In this document: positions 1-6,454 of the stretch, piece by piece | Position numbering within the stretch: position 1 is the first letter of the stretch | Layout: every line of letters begins with the position of its first letter | Source: Mycobacterium sp. | GTDB taxonomy: Bacteria > Actinomycetota > Actinomycetes > RYN-182 | Assembly: GCA_025965515.1 (NCBI GenBank) | Contig: JAOPWU010000141.1 | Coordinates: forward strand, 1-37,053 | Length of the DNA stretch: 37,053 nucleotides | Reading direction: 5' to 3' | Position numbers and translations under genes: made by a program | The notes under the pieces: generated by a model | What the model saw: only the letters and a program-made list of their open reading frames with translations | What the model was told of the DNA's origin: nothing | The model's database searches: none

Positions 1-431
1 CCGTGCAGGCGGCGGCGGAGCGGGTCGTCGCGGAGCGCGCCACCGCGGAGCGCGCCACCGCGGAGCGCGCCGCCGCGCAGCGCCTCGAGGCCGAGCGGAT
101 CGACGCGCAGCGCGCCGCAGCCGAGCGCGCAGCTGCCGCCGAGATCGCCGTGAAGCGTGCCGCGGCCCGGCGGGCCGCCACCGAGCGGGCCGAGGCCGAG
201 CAGGCCGAGGCGGAGCGTCTCGCCGCCGAGCAGGCTTCGCACTGGGCCGCGCGGGACACGCCCGAACGCGGCGGCCTGTCGTCGTCGGAGTCCGCGCTGT
301 TGCTCCGTGAGCTCAGCGGTCTCGGCACCGACGAGCCCGAGCCGAACGCCACCCCCACGCCGGTGCGTCCCACCTCGCCGGGTGTGGTCGCGCCGCCCCG
401 GAGCAGGCGCAAGGGCCTGTTCGGCCGCTAG
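1..431 (+). CDS. C-terminal end of an Ala/Glu/Arg-rich coiled-coil protein (5' truncated)
   Basis: The reading frame is open at the window edge, so only the last ~142 residues are seen. Residues 1-80 are almost entirely Ala, Glu, Arg and Gln in a repeating AERAA/ATAER pentad, as expected for a long charged helix or coiled coil. DNA around 30-75 shows three near-identical 15-nt units behind this. The last 50 residues are a Pro/Thr-rich linker ending in a basic tail (SRRKGLFGR). No catalytic domain is visible and I do not recognise the family. The stop lies 1 nt from the convergent stop of the ygfZ-like gene. The helix could be a linker in a larger protein whose functional domain lies outside the window. 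Confidence 0.6.
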   Translation, partial: VQAAAERVVAERATAERATAERAAAQRLEAERIDAQRAAAERAAAAEIAVKRAAARRAATERAEAEQAEAERLAAEQASHWAARDTPERGGLSSSESALLLRELSGLGTDEPEPNATPTPVRPTSPGVVAPPRSRRKGLFGR

Positions 432-432
432 G

Positions 433-1554
433 TCAGGCGCCGGCGCTCGCGGCCACGACGACCTCGTGCGGCAGGGGCTCGACCAGCGCGGCGATCCCGT
501 CGGCCAGCAGCGACGCGCCGTCGGGCACGGCTCGGCGGACCACCGCGAGCGCCACGGGACCCAGGTCGGCGTGCCGGACCGCCGGGCCGACCCAGCCCTG
601 CCGGCGCCCCTCGGCGTCGACCACGTCCGCGTGGCGCGCCGGGAGGCGGTCGACCGACCCGTCGAGCTGCAGCAGCACGGTCCGCCGCGGCGGCCGTCCC
701 AGGTTGTGCACCCGGGCGACGGTCTCCTGGCCGCGGTAGCAGCCCTTCCGCAGGTGCACCGCGGTGCCGACCCAGCCGGCCTCGTGCGGCAGGCTCCGGT
801 CGTCGGTCTCCTGGCCGAGCCGCACCAGCCCGGCGGTGATCCGGAGCGCCTCGAACGCCCACAGCCCGGCCAGGGTCGCCCCGGCGGCGCGCAGCTGCGC
901 AACCACGTCCGTCAGCCGGTCGCGCGGGACCAGCAGGTCGACGCCGAGCCCGTGCGGCAGGGCGCGGACCACGACGCCGCCGAAGGCCTCACCGGTCGCG
1001 ACCCCGAGCGCCGGGGTCACCGGCTCCTTGCCCAGCGGACCGGCCGGGCCGGGCACCGGCAGCCCCGCCGCAGCCAGCGTGGCGGGGGTCCCCGGACCGA
1101 GCAGCGTCAGCACCGCCCGGGTCGGGGTGGCGTCGGTGATCTCGACGGGGGTCCAGAACCGCATCCGCTCCAGGTAGCCGCGCAGTGCGTCCCCGGTCCC
1201 GGGTTCGACGTCCAACCACACCGTCGGCTGCTCCTCGCCCGGCAGCGGTGCCGCGTGGGCGACCACGAGGTGGTGCTCCACCCGGCCGTTCGGGTCGAGG
1301 ACCAGCGCCTGCCCGCCCGCGCCGACGGGCAGTCCCTCCAGGTACTGGCTGGTGATCGTGTGGAGCCAGCCGACGGTCTCCGTGCCGGACAGCGCCAGCA
1401 CCTCGCGCTGGGAGCGGTCCACCAGTGCGGTGCCCTCGCTCGCGGCGCGCTGCTCCGCCGTCGGGTCGCCGTAGTGCGCGGCCACCGCGGCATCGGGATC
1501 GTCGGCGGGCACCGCGCCGGGGAGCGCGAGCAGGGGGCTGGGGCGGGCGGTCAT
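433..1554 (-). CDS. ygfZ: YgfZ/GcvT-fold folate-binding protein
   Basis: A 373-residue protein of the YgfZ family, related to the glycine cleavage T-protein. Members bind folate and help assemble or repair certain iron-sulfur enzymes in the cytoplasm. The family signature K-G-C-Y-x-G-Q-E is present at residues 270-277, inside a run reading RKGCYRGQETVAR, and the Cys is kept. The N-terminal half carries the GcvT-like fold (DRSQREVLALSG, about residues 46-57). The ATG at 1554 overlaps the nur stop codon by 4 nt, which decides the start and implies translational coupling. Rv0811c is the mycobacterial counterpart by position and motif. Function is inferred from the family. Confidence 0.9.
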   Translation of the reverse strand: MTARPSPLLALPGAVPADDPDAAVAAHYGDPTAEQRAASEGTALVDRSQREVLALSGTETVGWLHTITSQYLEGLPVGAGGQALVLDPNGRVEHHLVVAHAAPLPGEEQPTVWLDVEPGTGDALRGYLERMRFWTPVEITDATPTRAVLTLLGPGTPATLAAAGLPVPGPAGPLGKEPVTPALGVATGEAFGGVVVRALPHGLGVDLLVPRDRLTDVVAQLRAAGATLAGLWAFEALRITAGLVRLGQETDDRSLPHEAGWVGTAVHLRKGCYRGQETVARVHNLGRPPRRTVLLQLDGSVDRLPARHADVVDAEGRRQGWVGPAVRHADLGPVALAVVRRAVPDGASLLADGIAALVEPLPHEVVVAASAGA

Positions 1555-2033
1555 GACCCCTGCAACGTCCGCGCAGCCACCGGCTCTTCCGTGGCACCGC
1601 CGGCGCGCCCTGCGCAGGCGGCGCAGAGTCCCGACAAGGAGACGTGTCCAGGGTCCAGCGTGAAGCCGTGCCGCTCGGCGAGCATCGCGGCGAGCGGCGC
1701 CACCACGTCGACGGGCTCCTCCTCGACGGAGCCGCAGGCGTGGCAGACCAGGTGGACGTGGGAGTTGCTGCCGGCGACGTGGTAGGTCGGCGCGCCGTGC
1801 CCCAGGTGGGCGTGCGTGACGAGGCCGAGCTCCTCGAGCAGGTCCAGCGTCCGGTAGACCGTGGAGATGTTGACCCCTGCCGCGGTGCTCTGCACGCGCT
1901 CGGCGATGGCTTCCGGCGTGCCGTGGCCCAGCGCGCTGACCGCCTCCAGGACGAGCTGCCGCTGGGGCGTCAGGCGGAAGCCGCGCGCGCGGAGCCGGGC
2001 CTGCCACCCCGGTTCCAGCTGGTCCGCACCCAT
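1551..2033 (-). CDS. nur: Fur-family metalloregulator, closest to nickel regulator Nur
   Basis: A 160-residue Fur-family repressor. The winged-helix recognition region is NISTVYRTLDLLEELGLV (residues 55-72). The metal/dimerisation half has His74-x-His76, His79, His85, the HVHLVC motif (92-97) and His130, with Cys pairs 97/100 and 137/140. The stretch from RLTPQRQLVLEAV through HAHLGHGAPTYH matches what I remember of Streptomyces coelicolor Nur, which senses Ni2+ and represses nickel uptake and a superoxide dismutase gene. His37, His74, His76 and His130 sit where the Nur metal ligands fall, but one upstream His of the second site is replaced (SNSHVH). Nur is therefore preferred over Zur or FurA, without proof. 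It overlaps ygfZ by 4 nt. Confidence 0.8.
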   Translation of the reverse strand: MGADQLEPGWQARLRARGFRLTPQRQLVLEAVSALGHGTPEAIAERVQSTAAGVNISTVYRTLDLLEELGLVTHAHLGHGAPTYHVAGSNSHVHLVCHACGSVEEEPVDVVAPLAAMLAERHGFTLDPGHVSLSGLCAACAGRAGGATEEPVAARTLQGS

Positions 2034-2096
2034 GCCGGGAGTCTAGGTCCCGCCACGGGGCGGCGGCGCCGCAGGAGCACGACGCGGCTACCGCCG

Positions 2097-3872
2097 TCAG
2101 GCGCCGTCGACAGGGCCGGACGGCTGCTCGTCCTCCCCCACGGGGTGCGTGCCGTTCGAGCTGGGCGTGTCGGGCAGTCGGATCTCCCGCCTGGGGGTGT
2201 CGGCCGTGAGGACCGGCCCCGCGAGGAGGGGGTGCTGCCGGCGGTGCGCCAGCGGGTTCGGCGGGAGCTGCTGATGGATCTCCGGCACCCGCTCCGGCTC
2301 CGGCTGCTCGCTGTGGGCCGCCGGACGCTCCTGGTACGCGGCGGGCCGCTCCGTGTACTCCACCGGACGCTCGGGGTACTCGTCGGGTCGCGGCTGCTCC
2401 ACCCACACCGGCTGGGGCGGCCCCTGCCGCGGCGGGTACGGCTGCTCGATCGGCTGGACGCGGGGCAACGTGACGACGTGCTGCCGCGGGGTCTCGCCCA
2501 GCTCCCCGTGGATCAGCGGGATGTGCAGGCGGTTCGGCGCGGTCGGGTCGACGGGCGGCCCGTCGCGCCGCGCCTTCTCACGCCGCGCCCAGTCGCCGGA
2601 CAGCGTGCACGCGAGCGCCGTGGTCAACGGCACGGCCGCCGTGAGCCCGATGCCGCCGACGAGGGCGCCCACCAGCTCGGACGCCACCGCGTCGTTGGTG
2701 GCGATGTCGTTGATGCTGAACCCGGAGATCGTGAAGAGCAGCAGGACGGGCAGCGCGCTGCCCGTGTAGGCCAGTGCCAGCGTGTAGACCGTGGACGCGA
2801 TGTGGTCGCGTCCGACGCGCATCGCAGACTGGTAGCGCAGCCGCCAGGTCGCGGACGGGTCGGCGGCGGTGATCTCGTAGGCGGCGCTGGCCTGGGTGAC
2901 CGTGACGTCGTTGAGCACGCCGAGGCTGCTGATGACGAAACCGGCCAGGGTGAGCCCGCCGATGCTCACCCGGGAGGCGAGGTCCGACAGGTTCGGCTGA
3001 TCGCCGCCCGAGAGACCCGACAGGTGCGTGAAGCTCTCCGCGACCGTCGCCAGCACGCCCACCAGGCCGAGGCTGACGAGCGTGCCGAGCAGTGCCGTGC
3101 TGGTACGAACCGTGAAGCCGTGGGCCACGTACAGCACCACGAACAGGATGGCGGCCGACCCGACCAGGGCCACCTCCAGCGCCGGCTTGCCCTGCAGCAG
3201 TGCCGGCAGCACGAACTTGGCGATGAGCACGCCGGCGAGGACGAGGCCGATGAGCGCCGACAGGCCCCGCGAGCGGCCGACGAGGATGACGACGGCGGCG
3301 AAGACGATGCCCAGCAGGGTCAGCGGCAACCCGCGGGCGTAGTCGGTGAAGTAGTACTGGCTGCTGCCGGCGGCCTGGGTGTCCGCGCCGGTGAGGGCGC
3401 GGCCGAGGCGGATGGACTGCCCCGGGTGCAGATTGGGCGACAGCGGGCCGTCCTGGATCTCGAGCACCGTGAAAGAGCTGCGGTCGGGGCCGGACTCGAT
3501 GGCGACGATGGCCTTCTGGCAGGCCTTGCTGCTCGGGCCGGAATGCGATTGCACGCTCGCCGCCGCGTTCACGGTCGTCGCCGTGTAGATCTGCCCGGCG
3601 GTGTCGTCCGTGCTCGGGCAGAAGCCCTTGTTGATGGTCTGGACGCTGCCGGACTCCTGGAACACGGGTGCGCCGCTGCTGGCCGTCCCCGTGACGTGCT
3701 GGATGTGGCCCGTGGGCCACAGGTATGCCAGCCCTGCGACCGTCACGAGGAACAGCAAGCCGAGAACTCCGAACAACAGGCTCCGGGCACGCTGAGTGAC
3801 ATTTGGGGGCTCGGTATAGGTCGTCGTGCCGAAGGCAGACGGACCCTCGAGAAGTGAAGGGCTGGGCGTCAC
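2097..3872 (-). CDS. YibE/F-family membrane protein
   Basis: A polytopic membrane protein of the YibE/F family; the biochemical role is not established. An N-terminal membrane helix (SLLFGVLGLLFLVTVAGLAYL) leads to an extracytoplasmic domain of ~120 residues, then about seven hydrophobic segments. The conserved core SLGVLNDVTVTQASAAYE is typical of the family. The C-terminal ~150 residues are hydrophilic and hold imperfect repeats (EYPERPVEYTERPAAYQERP) plus a Pro-rich tail, probably disordered and cytosolic. I chose the GTG at 3872. An in-frame GTG at 3908 adds 12 residues but has no ribosome site, and an inverted repeat lies directly behind it. The gene stands alone between nur and the 3.9-4.4 kb region. 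Confidence 0.75.
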   Translation of the reverse strand: MTPSPSLLEGPSAFGTTTYTEPPNVTQRARSLLFGVLGLLFLVTVAGLAYLWPTGHIQHVTGTASSGAPVFQESGSVQTINKGFCPSTDDTAGQIYTATTVNAAASVQSHSGPSSKACQKAIVAIESGPDRSSFTVLEIQDGPLSPNLHPGQSIRLGRALTGADTQAAGSSQYYFTDYARGLPLTLLGIVFAAVVILVGRSRGLSALIGLVLAGVLIAKFVLPALLQGKPALEVALVGSAAILFVVLYVAHGFTVRTSTALLGTLVSLGLVGVLATVAESFTHLSGLSGGDQPNLSDLASRVSIGGLTLAGFVISSLGVLNDVTVTQASAAYEITAADPSATWRLRYQSAMRVGRDHIASTVYTLALAYTGSALPVLLLFTISGFSINDIATNDAVASELVGALVGGIGLTAAVPLTTALACTLSGDWARREKARRDGPPVDPTAPNRLHIPLIHGELGETPRQHVVTLPRVQPIEQPYPPRQGPPQPVWVEQPRPDEYPERPVEYTERPAAYQERPAAHSEQPEPERVPEIHQQLPPNPLAHRRQHPLLAGPVLTADTPRREIRLPDTPSSNGTHPVGEDEQPSGPVDGA

Positions 3873-3911
3873 GCGGTCAGCCTGCCGTGACGGGCGTCTC
3901 CTTTCCACATG

Positions 3912-3929
3912 GCTGAGAGATATCTCAGC
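3912..3929. promoter_or_regulatory. Inverted repeat GCTGAGA-N4-TCTCAGC, possible operator of the YibE/F gene
   Basis: Perfect 7-bp arms (3912-3918 and 3923-3929) with a GATA centre, nested around the palindrome GAGATATCTC (3917-3926). A further GCTGAGAG half site lies at 3989-3996. It sits just upstream of the YibE/F coding region. A dimeric repressor site is one reading and a small RNA hairpin in the leader is another. No regulator is assigned. Confidence 0.4.
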
Positions 3930-4096
3930 TTTGCAGGCTGCAGATCGGAGAAATCAGCACTTCATATCCCCTTATTCGCTGACATCACGCTGAGAGGACA
4001 TTCCGGTCGTCTCTCCGGCGGCGCCCGCCCGGCGGGGTCCGGGGCGCGGCCGCAGGCCCCCCGGGCGTCTCGGTCGGAGCTGTGGGGGTTATCCGC

Positions 4097-4125
4097 ATGA
4101 CAAGGCGTCAGCCGTGACGTAGCGT
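4097..4125 (+). promoter_or_regulatory. Candidate promoter of the small transcript
   Basis: ATGACA (4097-4102, one mismatch to TTGACA) and TAGCGT (4120-4125, matching the actinobacterial TAnnnT -10) are separated by 17 nt. This predicts a start near 4132 on the plus strand. The same TAGCGT appears as a candidate -10 at 13840 before pstS. Confidence 0.45.
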
Positions 4126-4128
4126 TAC
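4114..4128. promoter_or_regulatory. Near-consensus BldD-like site over the -10 of the small transcript
   Basis: GTGACGTAGCGTTAC matches the remembered BldD consensus nTnACnC(A/T)GnGTnAn at every fixed position but one (T where C is expected at position 7). It covers the candidate -10 box, which suits repression. The last eight bases (AGCGTTAC) are identical to the full-consensus site before the BldN-like gene at 32803-32817. Confidence 0.35.
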
Positions 4129-4159
4129 AGGAAACACGGGAGAGGAGGTGGTCCGGAAC

Positions 4160-4204
4160 ATGGTTGGTAGTACTTCTGGGACGCGAGAGGTGGCTGTCCG
4201 CTAG
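4160..4204 (+). CDS. 14-residue ORF with an extended ribosome-binding site
   Basis: Encodes MVGSTSGTREVAVR followed by TAG. The upstream GGAGGTGGTCC (4144-4154) can pair with the 3' end of 16S rRNA over about 11 positions, counting one G-U pair, far more than at neighbouring genes; the GGAGG core ends 11 nt before the ATG. Codon use (GTT, GGT, AGT, ACT, TCT) is unlike the GC3-rich genome, which suggests that the RNA sequence itself is constrained or that fast initiation is selected. It could be a leader peptide or a free micropeptide. I know no function. Confidence 0.4.
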   Translation: MVGSTSGTREVAVR

Positions 4205-4337
4205 CCGCTGGTCCTGATCCTCGGTCGACACCCGCCGGGTGTCCCCGTCTCCCCGCCGTGTGGGGTTGGCGCAGCACCCCGGCAGCTAGACCGCGACAGA
4301 CGCCTGATCCCCCGGCCCCGTCCTTCGTCCAGACGGG

Positions 4338-4361
4338 CCCCGGCTCCCACGGGAGCCGGGG
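4338..4361. terminator. 11-bp hairpin between the small transcript and the nitrobindin gene
   Basis: CCCCGGCTCCC (4338-4348) and GGGAGCCGGGG (4351-4361) are perfect complements. No T-run follows on either strand, as is common in high-GC actinobacteria. It can end the plus-strand small transcript and the minus-strand nitrobindin mRNA, whose stop codon is about 50 nt away. Confidence 0.65.
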
Positions 4362-4409
4362 AAGTGCCGGGGGATCGTCTGTGCCCGCAGCCGGACCGAC
4401 CGGGGCAAC

Positions 4410-4946
4410 TCAGTCCTTGGTCGTGCCCCGCGCGGAGAAGCCCACGACGCCCGAGCCGGGCACCCGCTCCAGCTTCGCCGAGAAGTGGGGCTGCAGCGGC
4501 TGGCCCATCATCGCCATGTCCACCGCGTACATGAGCGCGCCCTCGACCAGTCCGTAGAGGCGCCGGGAGGCGGTGACCTCCTTGGCCGTGGCCGACCGCA
4601 GCACCGCGTCGGTGGCCATCTCGAGCTGGGCGCCGCTGATCCGCCCGAGGTAGAGCTCGGCGATGCCGGTGGGGTGCACGAGCAGCACCTCGAGGCTGTC
4701 GTCGGGCTGCGGCCGGAAGTACCCGGTCTCCGCGGCCATCGGCTCGCCGGTCGCGGGGTCCCAGGTGCGGGACGCGTACGCGAGGAAGGCTTTGCCGGAG
4801 TGCCCGAAGGTTATCTCCTGGGCGAACGCCCGGTCCTCACCGATCGTCGGGTAGCCGACGACGCCCTCGCCGCGCCAGGTCCCCAGCAGGTAGATCAGGG
4901 GCAGGACCGCGGGGTGCAGATCCGGGTCGGCTTCGGGCTGGGACAC
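4410..4946 (-). CDS. Nitrobindin-like heme-binding beta-barrel (FABP family)
   Basis: A 178-residue protein of the bacterial nitrobindin family. Members hold heme in a ten-stranded barrel and isomerise peroxynitrite to nitrate. The family signature G-x-W-x-G-x-G is seen as GTWRGEG near residue 25. The heme-ligand His is kept near the C-terminus in QPHFSAKLER. Rv0813c is the positional and sequence counterpart. The GTG at 4946 was chosen because it lies 2 nt after the stop of the 33-residue membrane protein and has GAAGG about 12 nt upstream; a longer frame reaching 4997 would run through that gene. A 178-residue length is slightly above the usual ~160-165. Confidence 0.85.
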   Translation of the reverse strand: MSQPEADPDLHPAVLPLIYLLGTWRGEGVVGYPTIGEDRAFAQEITFGHSGKAFLAYASRTWDPATGEPMAAETGYFRPQPDDSLEVLLVHPTGIAELYLGRISGAQLEMATDAVLRSATAKEVTASRRLYGLVEGALMYAVDMAMMGQPLQPHFSAKLERVPGSGVVGFSARGTTKD

Positions 4947-4948
4947 GG

Positions 4949-5050
4949 TCAGTGCTGGCCTTCGTACAGCTTGTAAATGACGTAGCCGGTGAACCACGCG
5001 GTGAGCACGGACACCAACACGAGCAGCGAGATCCAGAACGTTTCCGCCAT
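4949..5050 (-). CDS. 33-residue single-span membrane protein
   Basis: A short ORF from the ATG at 5050 to the TGA at 4949. It begins MAETFWISLLVLVSVLTAWF and ends YVIYKLYEGQH, so nearly the whole chain is one membrane helix (residues 5-27) with a short polar tail. Its stop lies 2 nt before the nitrobindin GTG, and GAAGG inside its last codons can serve as the nitrobindin ribosome site. The two are therefore probably translated as a pair. The close packing and clean helix argue for a real gene. It might anchor or recruit the heme protein at the membrane, which is inference. It is easily missed by gene callers. Confidence 0.6.
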   Translation of the reverse strand: MAETFWISLLVLVSVLTAWFTGYVIYKLYEGQH

Positions 5051-5086
5051 GACGCCAGCTTAGCGGCTGGCGCCTAGGCTGGCCCG

Positions 5087-5446
5087 ATGCGATCCCTGGT
5101 GCTGAAGGTGACGGCGGGGGCCGACGCCCCGGAGCGCTGCTCGCAGGCGTTCACGGTGGCCGCGCTGGCCGTCGCCAGCGGCGTGCGGGTCTCGCTGTGG
5201 CTCACGGGGGAGTCGGCCTGGTTCGCCGTCGCGGGGCGGGCGGAGACGTTCGTGCTGCCGGAGGCGGCGCCGCTGGCGGACCTGCGCGACGCGGTGCTGG
5301 CCGGCGGGACGCTCACGCTGTGCACCCAGTGCGCCGCGCGGCGGGGGATCGGGCCGGACGACGTGCTGCCGGGCGTCCGGATCGCCGGGGCCCAGCTCTT
5401 CCTCGAGGAGGCCCTGGCGGACGGGGTGCAGGCGCTCGTCTACTGA
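5087..5446 (+). CDS. DsrE-family protein
   Basis: A 119-residue DsrE/DsrF-like protein. The fold is alpha/beta with VLKVTAG at the first strand, FTVAALAVASGVRVSLWLTGESAW covering the next helix and strand, and LTLCTQCAARRGI holding a C-x-x-C pair (Cys79, Cys82). Related proteins carry or transfer persulfide sulfur, and the Cys pair here is at the family's active position. The gene is divergent from the membrane-protein/nitrobindin pair, with 36 nt between the starts, and convergent with the next gene (stops 5446 and 5451). Its proximity to the cysA-sseC sulfur operon fits a sulfur-relay role, but the partner is unknown. Confidence 0.75.
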   Translation: MRSLVLKVTAGADAPERCSQAFTVAALAVASGVRVSLWLTGESAWFAVAGRAETFVLPEAAPLADLRDAVLAGGTLTLCTQCAARRGIGPDDVLPGVRIAGAQLFLEEALADGVQALVY

Positions 5447-5450
5447 ACGG

Positions 5451-5915
5451 TCAGCCGGCGGCCTCGGCCCGGAGCGGCCGCGCCGCCTCACGCGCGTCCA
5501 GCAGCCGGTTGTCGGCCTCCTCCGCCACCAGGTAGGCCAGCGACGGGGGCAGGTCCAGCCGCACGACGGTCGCGCCTGCGGCCGCGCCGGCCACGGCCAG
5601 GACGAGCGTGTCGCCGTCGAGCCCCACCTGCAGCACATCGGTCCAGCGGACCGCCGACCGTCGGCCGCGCAGCGACCAGCCGAGGAACTCGGCCGTGACG
5701 ACCACGCCGTCGTCGGTGGCGCCGCGGCGCCGCCGGGCCACCAGCGGGGCGCGCAGGACGGTGGGTCGCGGCGGGGCCGTGGGGCGCTCCGCGAGGTGCT
5801 CGGCGAGGCTGCGCGGCGCCTCGGCCGGCGCGGGAGGCGTCACGGCGAGGTCGTCGAGCCGGGCGGCGAGCCCCGACCGGGGCAGGGGCGGCTCGCCGTA
5901 GGCACGCGAGGTCAT
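5451..5915 (-). CDS. Actinobacterial protein of unknown function
   Basis: A 154-residue protein that I do not recognise. Residues 1-60 are Pro/Ala-rich and probably flexible. Residues 75-140 look like a small beta-rich domain (VVVTAEFLGWSLRGRRSAV, then VLQVGLDGDTLVLAVAG), reminiscent of a PH-like or split-barrel fold. No membrane helix or metal motif is visible. The ATG at 5915 is taken because the upstream extension to 5975 has no family-like content. The 3' end meets the DsrE gene convergently with 4 nt between. Codon use is like the neighbours, so it is native. Confidence 0.6.
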   Translation of the reverse strand: MTSRAYGEPPLPRSGLAARLDDLAVTPPAPAEAPRSLAEHLAERPTAPPRPTVLRAPLVARRRRGATDDGVVVTAEFLGWSLRGRRSAVRWTDVLQVGLDGDTLVLAVAGAAAGATVVRLDLPPSLAYLVAEEADNRLLDAREAARPLRAEAAG

Positions 5916-6018
5916 GACGGTCTCCCTGGGGTCAGTTGTCCCACTATCGGCCGCCTGGCCGCAGGACAGAAGCATTCGGCCCCCCGCCGACCCGCCTGAT
6001 CACCCGATCGGCCGCACA

Positions 6019-6060
6019 CGCCGACAGGACCGGCCCCTCACGGGACCGGTCCTGTCGGCG
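6019..6060. terminator. 15-bp perfect hairpin after the sulfur operon
   Basis: The arms at 6019-6033 and 6046-6060 are exact complements, the left arm reading CGCCGACAGGACCGG. A C/A mismatch is followed by three more pairs toward the loop. It lies 47 nt past the sseC stop on the minus strand and upstream of the 154-residue gene, so it most likely ends the sulfur-operon transcript. There is no T-run. Confidence 0.75.
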
Positions 6061-6106
6061 AACGGTGCGGGCTGCGCCCGCGGTGGCGGTGAAGCCGCCG
6101 GCGACG

Positions 6107-6421
6107 CTAGGCCGCCAGCGACACCTCGGCGGTGGCGATCCGGCCGAGCTGGGCCTCGACGGACACCTCGCCCGTGGCGCCGGGCGCCAGCGCGCGCAGC
6201 GTCCACGAGCCCGGGGCGGCGAAGAAGCGGAACTGCCCCGTCGCAGAGGTCACGACCTCGGCCGTGAACTCACCCGTGCCGTCGAGCAGGCGCACGAACG
6301 CCCCGGCCACCGGCTCGGAACCCTTGGTGACGGTTCCCTCGATGACGGTTTCCTTGGCCACGTCGATTCCTTCTCGTTCGTAATCCGACAGCGTGCGCTC
6401 CTGCGCGGGGGCACCACACAT
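6107..6421 (-). CDS. sseC: SseC-type DUF1416 protein
   Basis: A 104-residue DUF1416 protein. The family core EFTAEVVTSATGQFRFFAAP followed by GSWTLRALAP is intact and nearly identical to mycobacterial SseC1/SseC2 as I remember them. Residues 25-100 resemble a small transthyretin/carboxypeptidase-regulatory-like beta-sandwich (GTVTKGSEPVAGAFVRLLD). A Cys follows the initiator Met (MCGAP), as in the mycobacterial proteins. It is the last gene of the operon, 33 nt after cysA, and always accompanies CysA in actinobacteria, so a role with the sulfurtransferase is likely; the reaction is unknown. Lowered spacing and shared orientation imply cotranscription. Confidence 0.85.
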   Translation of the reverse strand: MCGAPAQERTLSDYEREGIDVAKETVIEGTVTKGSEPVAGAFVRLLDGTGEFTAEVVTSATGQFRFFAAPGSWTLRALAPGATGEVSVEAQLGRIATAEVSLAA

Positions 6422-6454
6422 GGTCTTCTCCAGTCCTGCAGCTCGGGCGGGCTG

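Larger units (their letters stand above)
4132..4361 (+). ncRNA. Candidate small transcription unit with a 14-codon ORF
   Basis: In the 500-nt gap between the YibE/F and nitrobindin genes the plus strand shows, in order: a promoter-like pair, a ribosome site, a 14-codon ORF, a hairpin (GACACCC, 4227-4233, with GGGTGTC, 4237-4243), a CCCC/GGGG hairpin near 4251-4266, and a strong terminator-like stem at 4338-4361. No longer plus-strand gene follows, so the unit looks self-contained at about 230 nt. It could be a small RNA, a peptide mRNA, or a relic leader whose downstream gene was lost. Boundaries are inferred. Confidence 0.4.

Noticed and set aside
30-75. Minisatellite at the window start
   Set aside because: The three 15-nt units encode AERAT repeats of a coiled coil, so they are explained by the protein.
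1644-3857. A 737-codon open frame on the plus strand
   Set aside because: It is antisense to nur and the YibE/F gene and has no recognisable domain.
4132-4361. Riboswitch of a known class in the small transcript
   Set aside because: I looked for familiar cores (cobalamin, SAM, TPP, ydaO, 6C) by eye and found none, and no downstream gene is available for it to control.
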